A stretch of DNA of 64,000 bases from Toxonevra muliebris (GCA_963691655.1 OY829330.1:2666001-2730000), one strand, 5' to 3'. Numbered from the stretch's first letter, positions 21,655-34,300 are shown. Program-made: numbers and translations. The notes: a model not told the origin generated them from the sequence alone.

Positions 21655-24545
21655 TTTTTTTTTTTTTTTTTCGACGAATCCCAACGGACCCACTTACCCG
21701 CCCAGCCGCACGAGGGGCGCATCCGCATAACGAACGGATCGGTGCCCGAAACAGACACAGTCCGGACTGCTCTGTATGACGCGACACGTGGAAGGGTGAA
21801 GTGAACTATCCAAGTGGTTTTCAAACAACAGCTACAGATTTTGTAATCATCAGCTGGTTAATTCATTTAAAAACTTTAAAACAGTATTTTTAATGTTAAA
21901 TTGAGAATCAGATAAATCAAATAAGCCATGAAGGTTGTTGAAGTATAATTATATAGTTATAATTAGTTCGGCATGTACTTAGTTTAATCGTAACTGGATA
22001 CCTTGTACAGCGGTTTGGTATGCTCAAGTTAACTTCATTTAATAAAAATTGGGAATTTATATCACCATTTAGTAGTTTGGTCAAAAACATGACATTCAGC
22101 ATTACTCTTCTGCTCTCTAGAGTTGGTAAATCTAAAAGTTTAAGACGCTGTGTGTAAGGTGGAAGGTTTTGGGATGGATCCCATCGAAAACTTTTTAAAG
22201 CAAACAAGAGAAACTGTTTCTGAACAGATTCCAATCTATCCCTGTAACAGTTATATTGAGGACTCCAAACTGGAGAACCGTATTCCAAGATTGGTCTTAC
22301 CAGAGACTTCAAAAGTGTTTTCGTTACATGCGGATCATTAAATTCTTTCGACCATCTCTTAATGAATGCAAATATTCCCTTAGCTTTATTTATACACATG
22401 TTAATACGTAAATTAAAACGTAATTTAGTGTCCATCACAATGCCCAAGTCAGTGAAATTAAGCACAGTTTCCAAGGTGTAATCATTTATACGGTATTCTG
22501 ATGGGATTAGTTGTCTTCTCGAATAGACCATTGATTTACATTTCTTTAAATTTAAAGACATTAAATTAATCTGACACCAATTTGTTAACGCATCAAGATC
22601 TGATTGAAGCAAGATTTGTGCCTATTCAGAATAATGTGAAGTAAAAAGTTTCACATCATCAGCATATAATAAAATTTTTGAGTGTCGGATAACAGATGGG
22701 AGATCATTAATATATATAAGGAATAAAATCGGTCAAAGATGACTACCCTGAGGAACTCCAATACAAGATGAGATAGAGCTCTTGAACAGCACCTTCTGAT
22801 TTCTGTTACACAGATGTGAACGAATCCATTTAACAAACAGTGGTGGAAAACCAAACAAATCAAGTTTATCGATCAGCAAATTCACTACGTCGAAAGCTTT
22901 ACTAAAATCGGTATAGATGACATCGGTCTGAAAGTTGTTGGAAAATTCTTTAATTATATTAGTTGAGAATTCCAAAAGATTAGTTACTGTGGACCTGCCT
23001 TTAAGAAAGCCATGTTGAAAAGGTGATATCAACGATCCAACTGAATGTTTCAATTGAGCTGTAACGATCGATTCAAATAATTTTGGTATCACATTGAGCT
23101 TAGCCATACCGCGGTAGTTTGCAATATCAGATTTTGAGCCACTCTTATGCAAAGGAATAAAAAATGATTCTTTCCAAACACTGGGAAAAATACCGCTACG
23201 CAAGGAAGCATTAAAAATTTCAAATGGATAAGGTCTTCGATTGTCAACACGTTTGTTAGAATATGTAGATTTGAAATAACTTGCAAATAAATTCGAAATG
23301 ACAGAATCATCATCAGATACACAATCATTTAATTTCATTGAAGATGGAAAATCAGTAACTTTACGCTTACCAGATGTTAAGCATCTGGTATTTATGGCGT
23401 AACAGAGAATAGCAGGAATAGTCCACACTGTTTCCAGATCGTTTAAAAGAACGACTCTTTGAATTTTTAAGTTTCTTTAATTCTGTTGTGAACCAAGCTG
23501 GGTCGCTTAGATTTAGGAAAACTTTACATTTTGGTACGCACAGTTCAAAACCTTGGTAGAGAGTGTTATTAAAATTCAGTATACTTCCATCAATATCATT
23601 ACAATCTATACGCCAGTTTACGGATGATAAACAATTTTGTAGCTTTTGATAGTTCGTATTTTTGAAACAAAATTTATAGCGGGATGAAACTATATTTTTG
23701 TTGGAACTGTTTTCACGATTTGCATCGTTTAAGGTGACATTAAGCTCAAGCGAAGGATGGTATTTATCCTCAGGGATGGAGTATGGTTTAGTTACAGATA
23801 ATGATAGGTTTGACGAATCGTCAACAAAGATTAAATCCAATGTTTTGCCATTCTTGTTCAGCGTGTTGTTTATTTGATATAAGCCCAGAGCTGATATGAG
23901 GTCTAAAAACTCGTTAATATTTTCTCGGGTGGAACACGGTATCAAAGTTTGTGTATCACTACATAGGTTCCATGAAACCTGTGGTTAGTTAAAATCACCA
24001 AAGCCAATAAAAGAGTCATTATCCCGAATTTCAGATGCAACAGATTTTATCAAGGTGGCATGATTTAAGTAAACGCTCAAATCCGAATTAGGTGGGATAT
24101 AGGAACAAGTGATGTAGGCAGCATGATTTAAGTAAACGCTCAAATCCGAATTAGGTGGGATATAGGAACAAGTGATGTAGGCAGCATGATTTAAGTAAAC
24201 GCTCAAATCCGAGTTAGGTGGGATATAGGAGCAAGTGATGTACATGTTTTTTCTACCGAAACGAATGCGAACACAAATGAATTCGAAATCATCTTTATTA
24301 GTCACAAAAATTTCATCAAATACAAATAGTGATTTTACAGCAATTAAGACACCTCCGCCCAATTTCAGCTCTCTATCTTTTCGATAAATTTGATAAGAAT
24401 TACAGAGGATTTCCGCACTGTAGGTACTAGGTTTCAACCAGGATTCAGTGAACACTAGAATATGATAATTGCAATCAAAACTTTTCAAATAAATATCTTC
24501 AAGCTTTGAGTTCAACCCTCTAACATTTTGGTACAGAAATCTACA
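21655..24545 (-). pseudogene. Jockey-like LINE ORF2 and 3' UTR with poly(A)
   Basis: Minus-strand ORF2. The endonuclease (24515-23367) contains LVFTESWLKPSTY, GGGVLIAVKS, FIGFGDFN followed by a TAA in frame at 23985-23987, and KTLDLIFVD. Linker AWFTTELKKLKNSKSRSFK follows. RT (about 23330-22640) contains KSDIANYRGMAKLNVIPKLF, TDVIYTDFSKAFDVVN, GVPQGSHL and a shifted YADDVKLF near 22670; some sequence before FEIFNASL is missing. The thumb continues at 22612-21917 (NWCQINLMSLNLKKCKSM). After the ORF2 end near 21850 a GC-rich 3' UTR (21800-21675) runs into a poly(A) tract seen as T at 21655-21671. There is no RNase H. Nonsense and frameshift changes make it inactive. Confidence 0.85.
24058..24246 (-). 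repeat. 63-bp in-frame triplication within the LINE endonuclease
   Basis: Three direct copies of a 63-bp unit starting at 24058, 24121 and 24184. Copies 1 and 2 are essentially identical; copy 3 differs by two substitutions. In the ORF each copy encodes 21 residues containing YITCSYIPPNSDLSVYLNHA. The single-copy version is a conserved strand of the endonuclease fold (CSYIPP), so triplication should wreck the fold while keeping the frame. Confidence 0.95.
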
Positions 24546-25430
24546 GTGTAATTCATTAATCAGTTTTTTGGCACAACAGTTGTACGAGATATTCCGGCAA
24601 CTGGTACTGTGTTCGGTTTCGGTTTAAAAACAAATTCGCGGACAATAGCTCCATCCGGCCAAAATTTTTTTTCAATTATTTTATAAAAAAATGTGGAACT
24701 AATATTGATTTTAAAAGACAATATGTTTCGCTGATAAGAAAAGTTAAATTTACTTATTTCGAAATCATTTGTGTCGATCATTGAGGTAATATGGTAACGA
24801 ATATCATCTACAGTAGTGTCACTAGAGAATCTAGAGACAAACACAGATTTTTTAGGCAGTACAACAGTTAATTTTCTAGGAGCAGAAAGATTAGAAGCAC
24901 CTGATGTAACAGGTGTATCAGTAGCCCTGTCTGAAGGTTGCGGTGGGATTATTTTGCGTACTGGAGTTTTAGGAGCAGGTTCGGTATTTGCCACCTTAGG
25001 CACTGAATCAACCACCATAGTTTCAGGTGTAACCCAGGAGATGGGAGAAGCAGCATTTCCAGATGGAGGCCCGAGCGGTTCCAATAACCCCTTTTTCCCA
25101 CGCAAGACCATATTAGTGCCTTCTCGCTTAGGAGGGGAGACAGACTCTTCTAAGCATTTGAAACTATTAAATAGATTTTCATAATGCTTAAATTTGTTAT
25201 TTAGATCAGACAAACCATTTCCTAATTCAGAAAAAGCAGTTTTAGTTTGCCTGAAAATCTTAAACAGATCAACATTAGTTGATCTGCATTTTGCGCATTC
25301 CTTTCATTTATGTTGTCAACTGTGCGACCGGACAACCCTGCACATTTTGCATGCGCAATGCCATCACACAACCAACATGACAGCTCTGACTCATCTTTTA
25401 AATTACAATTGTAACAACAAGCCATTACTA
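24546..25430 (-). pseudogene. Jockey-like LINE ORF1 (zinc finger plus RNA-binding region), frameshifted
   Basis: Two minus-strand frames make up ORF1. The first (25425-25222) begins MACCYNCNLKDESELSCW with a C-C-C-H-C pattern like a PHD finger. The second (25213-24560) carries a Pro/Thr-rich stretch, then KKSVFVSRFSSDTTVDDIRY, which fits an RRM-like RNA-binding domain, and ends in a basic tail. The two parts need a frameshift near 25215. Layout parallels ORF1 at 5338-6675 but lacks the C-terminal zinc knuckles. It lies directly upstream of ORF2, as expected for one element. Confidence 0.75.
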
Positions 25431-26899
25431 AATTTAAAATTGTTTAGAAAAAATGTATTGAAAAATTTAAAATGTATTGAAAATTATGTACCGAAAAAAT
25501 CGGTTTAAACAGTTTGAAAAATATTTAGTAGGTATTGGAAACTATGAAATATATATTTGATTTGAAAATTATTTGAAAGCCACTGGGATAAGCAGTTGAT
25601 GTCAGCTGCAACGGGAAACAGCTGAGAGATTATAAACGAAATGAAAACCAACAACAGGCAAATTAAAACCGTAATATCTCTCTCAACAAATAAAAAAAGA
25701 GTGAGAAAAAATTTAAATAAACAAAATATGCCATTAAAAGATAATACAATAATGCGTGCAAAATTAATTTTAAGAAAAATCAAAAAATTATAAGCAAAAA
25801 AAGTTTTCAACTTATGAAAATTAAGTAATAACGAATATTTACTTGAAAAACTTTAAAAAAAATATTAGAGCAATTTAAACACGTCCGACTTGTTCACTTC
25901 ACACACATACTGAAAAAGCTCTAAAAGTTATAAAAACCAAATATTCCTTCTTTGACCAAACAATCCTTTCTCTACAATTCTATGTCATTCGGGGCAGTGT
26001 AAAGTGATTTTTGTGGCCGCAGTGTGATGCAAAGTGAAGAAATAAATTTTAGCTATTTCTTAAAATGATGGTCCTAAGCAGGCATCCCCCCCGTTCTGAG
26101 TTAGGACAAAATGTTTGCCCAAATGCAAGAAAAAGGACATGTTATATAAGTTTTAGGATGAAATTGACAAATTTAACACATTTACGATAAAAAAACATGT
26201 CGAATATTTTCAAACATTATTTATAGAATAGAAACAGTTTTCAATCACAAAAATGAATCTCAAAATGAAGGAAAAAATTAAAAATCTGTTAAAACCGATG
26301 CCAAGGGCGATTATCGCTACAACAAACTTGTCTTCCTTCTTCTAAAACCGGGTATAAAATATAGAATGTAATTTGTGGTATTTTGAACCAGTTTAATCGA
26401 GGCATCATTTATTTGGAGCATTTCTTTACCAACCATTACCAGCAAGCAATTTTGGTTTTTGTCTTTTATTAGAGTCAATTGAAAAAAAATTATATTTAGC
26501 AGCGGAAAATTTAAAATTGGCCCAATAAATTTTTCCAGTTTTGAAAACATTTTTTTTTTTAAAGCATTCTTTAAATGAAAAATTTCACACCAAAATTCCT
26601 TCAGTTCAAAATCTAATAAAAATATAAATTTATTACTAATTTATTGATAGCTGATGTCTAGTTCTTTGTACTTCCGTTTGCAATATAAAAGTAAATTTCG
26701 GAAAAAGTGGCTCTTACGATAAACTGAAGCTTCAATTTAAGTCTTTTCACATTCGGTATTTTTTTTTTTAATAAATATTTTTCCAATTGTACGTATTTTC
26801 GCAGTTAAAGTCAGAACTGGAAAATCTGAAGCTATAAAGAGCATGTTGAAGCTTTTTAATATTTTGTTAAATACTAAATATTATGATTACGGTGTATTT
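25431..26899. other. AT-rich stretch, no gene recognised
   Basis: May include the LINE 5' UTR near 25431-25600. Short frames at 25505-25810 and 26317-26550 are low-complexity and without domains. No RNA gene or TIR pair seen. Confidence 0.4.
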
Positions 26900-26939
26900 G
26901 AGAGTATATTTCCATAGTTTCTTCTTTATTGAAAGGTCG

Positions 26940-27010
26940 CTGTGTCTCTCTTCAAATCTATCTACGGTCCCCCAGGGGGCACGTCCCTCCACTTGAGAAC
27001 CACTGTTTTG
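26940..27010. mobile_element. Possible hAT-type terminus
   Basis: Read on the minus strand from about 27006, the sequence begins CAGTGGTTCTCAAGTGGAGG and continues into a GC-rich CCCCCTGGGGG palindrome. CAGTGGTTCTCAA is close to the terminal repeat of many hAT (Charlie/Buster-like) elements. Only one end is visible; no partner end or 8-bp duplication was found. Confidence 0.35.
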
Positions 27011-27195
27011 TACCATAATGCAGCGACTTGGCGGTATAATTTCCGTAAAAGAAATAAAAAAAGATTCCTGTGTTTCAGATGAGTAATCCAATTGTTTTTA
27101 TTCTTTGCTTATATGTACTCTATATATTTTTATTTTAATACATATATGTTATTCTTACTAATTACTACTTTTATTTATAGCATCAGATCAGACGT

Positions 27196-28050
27196 TTAAC
27201 CGACACCATTGGCTCGTGTTGGTGTCTCATGTTCCAAGTAGCGAAAATTATTTATTGGGCATGATTTTTCCATTGACAACAAATCGTTTTGATGATGTGA
27301 GTTTGGATTTGAATGTGAGTTATGTTGATGGTTTGGTTGCAATTGTTGTAGTTGCTGTGCTTGTTGGAGTGTTGCTTGTTGATGTTGTTGTTGCTGTTGT
27401 CGATAATACAGAGGCACACGCTGAAGATGTTGTTGACGTAAGTGATGTTGTTGTTGTAAAGGTGCTAAGTTTGTTATATCATAGCATAATGGCCGCTGCA
27501 AATATAAACGACTTGCAACGTGCCAAAATTCATTATTATTATTATTATTTGAGTTTGTTGTTGCATTGTGATTATGTTGATGATGACTACTATTGCTATT
27601 ATTTTTATTAAAATTATTTATATTGTTGTTATTATTATTATTATTATTATTATATGTTGAATCAGTTTTATTGCAATGTGTTAATGCTTCAAATAGAACT
27701 GCGTTATTAGTCGTTGTTGTCGTGCTTGATGTGGTTGTTGTTGTAGTTGTGATATTAAAATTTGGTGAATGCCTTAACAATTTACTGGCATCAGATAATG
27801 TTTCATAAGTTTTTGCTGTTGCCATTGTTTCTATTGTAGATGATGCTTGCCGTTCCGCTGAATCCTTCTTTTCAATTGTTTTACCGTCGCATTCTGTATC
27901 TTTAGCGTCTACAAGTTGTGGTTTTTGTTTCAATTTCGTTTTGTCAGACAACATCGATGACACATGCTGCTGCTGCTGCTGTCGCGAGGACTTCTTTGTT
28001 GCTATTGCTGATGTTAATTTAATTTTTTTGCTGGCGACTTGAATATTTTT
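27196..28050 (-). CDS. Host terminal exon rich in Asn/His/Gln tracts; candidate last exon of fuss
   Basis: A splice acceptor (TTTCTTACAG, AG at 28052-28051) opens a frame of 284 codons ending in TAA at 27198-27196. It starts KNIQVASKKIKLTSAIATKK, a basic helical segment. Next come a Gln run, an acidic/Ser region, poly-Thr, poly-Asn, His-rich and Gln-rich tracts and a well-formed C-terminus (NNFRYLEHETPTRANGVG). Such homopolymers are typical of insect transcription regulators. The exon enters in phase 0, the phase in which the fuss exon at 56349 leaves, and both are on the minus strand, so it may be the 3' exon of fuss after a 28.3-kb intron. A separate gene is possible, because I do not recognise the sequence itself. 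AATAAA signals lie downstream near 27175 and 27130. Confidence 0.6.
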   Translation of the reverse strand, partial: KNIQVASKKIKLTSAIATKKSSRQQQQQHVSSMLSDKTKLKQKPQLVDAKDTECDGKTIEKKDSAERQASSTIETMATAKTYETLSDASKLLRHSPNFNITTTTTTTSSTTTTTNNAVLFEALTHCNKTDSTYNNNNNNNNNNINNFNKNNSNSSHHQHNHNATTNSNNNNNNEFWHVASRLYLQRPLCYDITNLAPLQQQHHLRQQHLQRVPLYYRQQQQQHQQATLQQAQQLQQLQPNHQHNSHSNPNSHHQNDLLSMEKSCPINNFRYLEHETPTRANGVG

Positions 28051-30985
28051 CTGTAAGAAACATAAAGAAATAGAAAATTTTATTCATACATAATTTATCA
28101 AATTTATGTGCTTCTGGATGAATAATTATGGGTCAATACACTTAAATTCTGAACAGGCCATTGAAGTGCTTACTCCCGATCATAAGCGTGTTTACTTGAA
28201 TTGGAGAAAGAATCCAAACTAAAAAAAGAAAAAAAAACTGCATCTTCCAATGCAAACTTAATTTCGGATTTGTAAATTTCTAGTAATTTATGATTACAAT
28301 GAATATTTTTAACTGTTGCACACAAACATTTTTAAATGAAGTTTTTTTAAATGACATTTGAAAAATAATACTATAACATATTAAGGGTATACCCTTGAAC
28401 GTGTAAACTCGTAAACCATGTTAAATATGTAAGTTTACATGGTTGTTTTCGGGAATGCATGTTTCGATAAACGTGTAAATCAGCGCGTAAATCAACTATA
28501 TGACAGTTTGATCAGGGTTCCATTTTAGTATTTGGTATCAGGGTTTATTTTTAAGTATTTTTTTGTTTTTCAACCATGAATTGATACACAGCAGCTGTTA
28601 AATAAATTGGTAAATACAAAAAACCAAAAATGGTGACAAGAAATGAGAAAGCGACAATGCTTTAATTTATTGACGATACTGCAATAAATGATTTGCTTAC
28701 GCTGGAAATGCTTGGACCAAGTGATGCTAGCGACTTATTTCGGTACATGTTATATTCGTATATAGACTTAAAACAATTTTTTTTTCATTCGTAGAGATTA
28801 ACCAGCAAAGAAAAAGAGGATGCAATTTTTGAGTAATGGGCCTATGCAACATTGGTTACACATTGCTCTCGATATTTGGTTCCATGACGACCTAATTCTG
28901 TTCCGAAATTTAGAAGGTTTTTAACAGACGTTTTCAAACCTAAAGTTTTTTCCGTTTTCTGAGAAATGGTACTTTTTGAAATACGTGGTTGAAGAATATG
29001 TAGTATTTTTCCAAAGAGCGGAAATTGAGAGTGACGTAGTGTCAGTGCTGGAAAAGTAATAAAAACACGATGGATGGAATTTAGGCCGCGTTTCATTTTG
29101 TACTGTTATCAAAATTCATTAGGCCATATGAATTAAAGCCACGAAACATGTATTTAGACCGCGCGGCCAAAATACATTTAAGCAAATGAATTTTGACCGC
29201 CGTACCAAAGGAAGAGTGGCCCGATTTTACTTGAAATTATTCCATTCACCAATATATATTTTCGCGGTCTTAAATCATATGGTCAAATGTATTTTAGCAA
29301 CACGGTCTAACAACATTTTTAAAATCAAGCGGTCTAATTTTATTGAGTCTGAAAACACTGCGATTGTAGTGAAATGGCTGAATGTGTCGACTACATTTTT
29401 TTTTTTTAAACAAAGATTTGAATAAATAAAAACTTATCTTTGAATTATTTTTAAAATTCGGTTCATTATTCGGCCGACATACGTACGGCGTCTCATATTG
29501 GTCCTCAGACTTAGTATCATTAGAGTGTAAACTATCATATTAAAGTGTAAATTATTTTCCATGCAAATTTTGTCAGTTAGTTTTCGAGGCTATACAAAGT
29601 TTACAACGCTTTCGAGGCATTTAAACGTTGAAGGGAATGCCCTTATTCTTTCACTTTCGGTATTGCTATCTCTTTTATCCGCCGCTTATTTTAAGTGCTT
29701 AAAAATTAGAAAAAAGCTAGTATCATAATAGCATAAAGCCTAAATCGACTGACCAAAGCGGCTAAAAGCTGCCGGCCGGTAGGTGTGCGAACGTTGACAG
29801 CTTCTAATCATGCCTGTAAGCTTATTTTTATTATTCTTAACCCTCTACGACCATTGGCACCATTGGACTATGACAGACCACCTGAACTTTGTATTCGCTT
29901 CCAATGGTATCTGTCTGTCTTTTCGGGTGGAATTTCGCAATCAATTATAAAATAACTTCCCGATGAGCTAGAGACTTGAAACTTTAAACATAGTACAGAA
30001 CTAAATGACAATGCAATATGAAATATCTAAAGTATATATAAATATAACATAAAATATTAGCGTTTATTTATTTACATATACAATAATTATAGTACAGCAT
30101 ACTTTCAGGCTGGTGTATAAATATGAAGTGCTATTTTAACTAACAATATGGCATTTTGGAGAGTAGATATTTGGCAATAATATACAAGCATTGAATTTAT
30201 CGTTTTAAAAATTATTGCTTTAGCGGGAGCAGAATATATACATAAGTATGTGTGCAAGACTAAAAATTTGAAAATAATAATTTAAATAAACAAATTTTTT
30301 TAATATACCATGTTTTTAAAAGGACTAAAAAGTATAAAATAATTTCACCTAACCCCATAGAGATTTATAACCTCATACAGATTCCTAACCCCATACAGAT
30401 CGTGCTGAAAATTTGAAATTGTGAGTTTTATAAGGTATAAAAATACTTGCATGATTTAAAACGAAAAACGTGGGACTAAAATGTCCGTTTTAAAAACGTG
30501 GTACTTTAAAAAAAAAATGTTTATTTAATTTATTTTAATTATCAATATGTACGTCATTTATTAAATTATGTTATATTAAAATATGCAAAAACATTAAAAT
30601 TTTGCGTTTTTTTCACATTTTTTGTTGTATCCCTATTTATCATAATTTATGTATTTGTTCTATAGTTAGTAAATAATATGAAATCGAATATGAATGCTAT
30701 TGGGTATACATATTATTGTCTATGATTGCATGTACATATGTATCTAAATATAAATGGCAAATGACTTTTCAAATGTGAAGAGGTATTACACCCTAATTTA
30801 ATTTTTGTTTGGCATCATCGTCATCGTGCAAAGGAAATTTTACTGTTCGTTGATTTTAATCGAAATTTTTATATGTATGTGGGTGGGATGCAACTTTTGC
30901 ATATTTTGGTTGTATTTTTATTGTTGCTGGTGGTGTCACTGAATTCAGCACGCCCTGCAAATAATTGTGCACTGTATGTGAAAAC
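28051..30985. other. Intronic or intergenic DNA
   Basis: AT-rich. Near 28410-28445 a hairpin is possible (AACCATGT... and ...ACATGGTT). Self-similar inverted motifs at 29087-29345 are listed separately. A TTAACCCTCTACGACC motif at 29837 resembles a piggyBac-type end, but no partner was found. Short frames at 28842-29112 and 29186-29425 have no domain. Confidence 0.4.
29087..29345. repeat. Cluster of related motifs in both orientations
   Basis: CCATATGAATTAAAGCCACG (about 29125-29144) recurs in inverted orientation, where the complement of about 29262-29283 reads CCATATGATTTAAGACCGCG. AAAATACATTT is shared at about 29170 and, inverted, at about 29285. Further AGACCGCG and CGGTCTAA motifs fill the segment. 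It resembles the decayed interior of a MITE or a satellite with inverted units. Confidence 0.5.
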
Positions 30986-31372
30986 TAGTGATGTTACGGA
31001 TGTCTGCATTCGCATTCGCAAACACGCAAAAGATTCACATAGTTTTGCCATTCGCATATACTTTCGCACACTTTTTTTTGCAAATGCATAACGAATATAC
31101 AAATTGGGCACACAGCCTTTCTTAATTATGTTTCCAAACATATGGTATTTGCACACTTTCTATTACAATTTTGTTTGCTTTTTGCCATGACAACGCAATT
31201 TAAGACCAAATAAGAGAAATAAAACTATAAATTCTTTCCTGTGATTAAATTTTTAAAATAACAAAATTATTACAGATCTTAACATTAATTCTACATTCGC
31301 ATCCGTGTTCGAGACTGGTAGCTTTTGGCATTTGCATCCAAAACCCCTAAACTGACATTCTTTGCATTACTA
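30986..31372. mobile_element. Probable hAT-like MITE
   Basis: Left end TAGTGATGTTACGGATGTC and the complement of the right end TAGTAATGCAAAGAATGTC agree at 14 of 19 positions. Flanking octamers GTGAAAAC and GTAAGGAG agree only at 4 of 8, but both have T at position 2 and A at position 7, the hAT preference. The interior is rich in TTCGCA motifs and lacks a transposase, although a 72-codon frame (30873-31091) starts outside it and crosses its left end. The decayed duplication leaves doubt. Confidence 0.45.
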
Positions 31373-31899
31373 GTAAGGAGTAGGCAAAAACTGAATCCAT
31401 GTATTTTTTAGTTTGGAGATTATGCCAAAAATTTATACTGCAAAATCTGAGTAATATTTAAAAACCGTTACAACTGGATTATTCTATTCGTTGGTCATAC
31501 ATTACGGTCCCGAAATTGTAACCTTTATGTTTTTGTTATTGATTTTTGTTTGGATTTTATTTTTTTATTATTAATTTTGAAGGGGGACAGATGTCGCCAT
31601 CGGTCTTCTTCCCGCGATTCAGTTCTCTGTATGTTACCACGCTGCGAGTGTCTTCAAAGTCACGTAACATCAACACCCAGTGGGCAAAATCTACATTAAC
31701 GATATTGTTTACGAGAGTTTGGTGAAACTTTTGCGGACAAAACTATCGCGACCGGTTCCGAAAACGAATCATATGTCACTCAGTTTGTACAAAAGTTTTG
31801 TTTACAACACTCTCAAAAGATATCATTAGCGAACCTTTTTACGAGCCAAAGAAACGGGTTTTTGGCTCCTTTTCTTATTAATTCAGGACATTTCGAAAG
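31373..31899. other. AT-rich stretch before the piggyBac remnant
   Basis: No gene recognised. It may include the left, non-coding part of the piggyBac element; no TTAA-flanked end was found. Confidence 0.35.
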
Positions 31900-32527
31900 C
31901 TTTAGAATAGAGTGGTGACGACTTTTCAGAAGATGACTCAATGATAGTTGAAAATTGGCTGCTAAGCGATTCATACTACGAAAGTTGTGTTGATATTTTG
32001 GATGATCCTCCTTTTTGTAGACAACAACATTATTGCTAAATAAAAAAACGTTACCCGATTTTCACGGAAAAAGCTATGGCCACCAATTACAAACTATGGA
32101 ATGAAATATTTCCTTTGGCTTTTCTGTCGATAGGTTTAGTGAGGGTTGGAGTTCATGAAGATTACTGGTCTAAAGATTTGCTGTATAATTTTATTATTCC
32201 GGGTAAAGTAATGTCTCGGAATCAATTTCAATTGTTACTAAGAACTTTTATGCACTTTTCGGACAATAAATCTGTTATAACAAGCAATCGGGTGGGATTT
32301 AATTACATTACCAAAAAGTGCATGTATCGGGGAAAAATGCTGTAATTGATGAAAAGTTTATTCCTTGGAGGGGAAGGCTAATTTTTCGTTAATACATTCC
32401 AAGCAAGGCTTATATGGAATGAAATTATTTAAACTATGCTCTACTGAAGGATTTGTCTGGTCTTTAAAGTATATTCCGGTAAGTCATCTACTGAATTGAG
32501 AGAAGTTGACTTGGTAAAAACCGTATA
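31900..32527 (+). pseudogene. piggyBac-family transposase remnant
   Basis: Plus strand, best frame 32076-32342: LWNEIFPLAFLSIGLVRVGV, EDYWSKDLLYNFIIPGKVMS and RNQFQLLLRTFMHFSDNKS. These are the blocks around the start of the DDE_Tnp_1_7 domain of piggyBac transposases (EDYWS..., MSRN.F..LLR..HFSDN). A stop after KML interrupts, and further decayed sequence follows to about 32527. The catalytic Asp residues further on are not preserved. Not functional. The fragment is cut by a copy of the MITE at 42678-43670. Confidence 0.75.
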
Positions 32528-32640
32528 TGCACCCACAAAAATACCCATCTCTAAAACAAAGAAAAAGTTTCCTCAATTTGAATCCACGAAAATTTCTCTC
32601 GGTTAAGTAAATTTTCCCCAAAATGAAGAAAACTTTATTG
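32528..32640. mobile_element. Partial copy of the CACCCAGA-type MITE
   Basis: About 110 bp nearly identical to 42680-42790: CACCCACAAAAATACCCATC, then the TTTCCTCAATTTGAATCCACG and TTTTCCCCAAAATGAAGAAAA segments. It starts exactly where piggyBac homology ends and stops abruptly near 32640. Confidence 0.8.
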
Positions 32641-34296
32641 GTGGAAAACTTACGAAATCAATTATATTTTTAGACGGTGAATATATAAAGTTAATGCTGA
32701 TTATGTTAAGCATAGCGCAGGAGAAAAAAAAAAAAAATCAGCTGTTCTTGTGTGTTCTTCAATAAAACAAAAATCTTGGAGGAAGAATTACTATTGGATA
32801 TACAGAATATATTAAAAATGGAAAAATCGTTTTTAACAGTGAATAAACCAATTTAATAAATAAAATAATTATTTAATTTATAAATACTGTTCGCCTTGAG
32901 TTTATAAAATGTCATTTACCACAGCTTAGATATGTTAATTAAATATACTTTTATGTTACGTTATGTTTCTATAATCAGATACACATAAAGAAGATTAAAC
33001 AGACTTCTTTGAGACAGTTGTCCAATCTACGTTCAGTTTCTACTTATAATAAATAATAAGTAATAAAAAAAAAAGATACTGAATGTGTGTGCCAAATCCG
33101 AAATGATTACAAAGTGCTTTTAAATTATGCGCTTTAAATGCACAGCAAAGTTGGAACACATTAATTTTTGCTGGTGGGTGTTGACAAAACAATGATTCCA
33201 TGAGTCGTGGTGTTGTGGTTGACAAAACATTTTTAAGCAAAACAAAAAATTAATTAACTTGATTTCAATTTGCATACACAATATAATTTAGTTGGGAGAA
33301 GGAAACCCAATTTAGACTTTTACTTATTTAAATTAATTTGTAGTTGGCTTTTACTTAAGGCAATTTTTTAATGCATTAAATGCAAATGACGAATGATGGA
33401 TTCAACTTCCCTTATAAATTTAACATTTCCCTGGCCGAAGAACAGTGCTGATTTTATTTTTTAATGGTAATAGTCGAATCCATAATTTTTAAGGCATGAC
33501 TACAACATATTTAATAACATATTTTCCACAAAATGGATGAAAATTGGCCACTATCAAGTCCCCATTCCAAAGATTGTTGGCTTGTTTGCATGCCAACTTG
33601 AATGTAGGGTCTGAACTCATCTTTCAAGCATGTCTTACGGATGCTCTTTCTGCTTCTTTAGAAAAAGCATAAAATATCAGCTGAAATGATCCGATTCGTG
33701 AGACATGCTCAGATCCTGAACCATTTATCTTAAGTTTATAGGCCGATTTTCCGTCATTTTTGATGTGTAAATATTTTAGCTCACGGTATGGACAAAATTT
33801 CAAATGTGTAAAATGTAAGAATAACTGTATCGTAAGATGTTAGATAACTGTAACGTCCAGTTCCCCTCTCGCTCGCACTACTGTGCGGCATGACTGTGCT
33901 ACTCTAAACAACAAAGAGAAGAGAAGAAGAGAGGGAGATATTAAAATACGAGCGGAGTTTGTTTGTTTATGTTTCGATGAATTTACTCACACATATATGT
34001 ACATACGAAAACAAAATGTGTGTGTACATTTATTCGTGGCAGAATTATTTGTTGGTATTAAAAGTATAAAGATCGACTGTACAAGCAGAGAAGTCGCCGT
34101 AGCAAACACAGGCGTTTGATAGGTTTTACATTCGGATAGTTAGATTGGATTAAAATTAAATATCTTTAAATATCTTAAAATATAAAAATAATACAAAATG
34201 ATAAGTAATAAAGAACCTAGGTTTCAATAAATGTATAAACAAAATGTAGTGATAATGATAGCAAACCACGGCATTATACAAATTTTGCTTTGTGCA
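32641..34296. other. AT-rich intronic/intergenic stretch
   Basis: After a few decayed bases, possibly the rest of the piggyBac remnant (to about 32850), nothing is recognised. At 33845-34135 a purine-rich segment framed by TGTAACG and TTTTACA has some look of a solo LTR, but there is no matching 4-6 bp duplication. Confidence 0.4.
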
Positions 34297-34300
34297 TTAA

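Noticed and set aside
27216..27808. Plus-strand Val/Leu-rich frames opposite the terminal exon
   Set aside because: Low-complexity shadows of the poly-Asn/Gln/His tracts; no start context or domain.
29837..29860. TTAACCCTCTACGACC, a piggyBac-like end
   Set aside because: No inverted partner followed by TTAA nearby; AGAGGGTTAA at about 61461 is too far away to pair.
33848..34130. Possible solo LTR (TGTAACG ... TTTTACA)
   Set aside because: The flanking five bases (ATAAC and TTCGG) do not match and no polyadenylation signal or partner was found.
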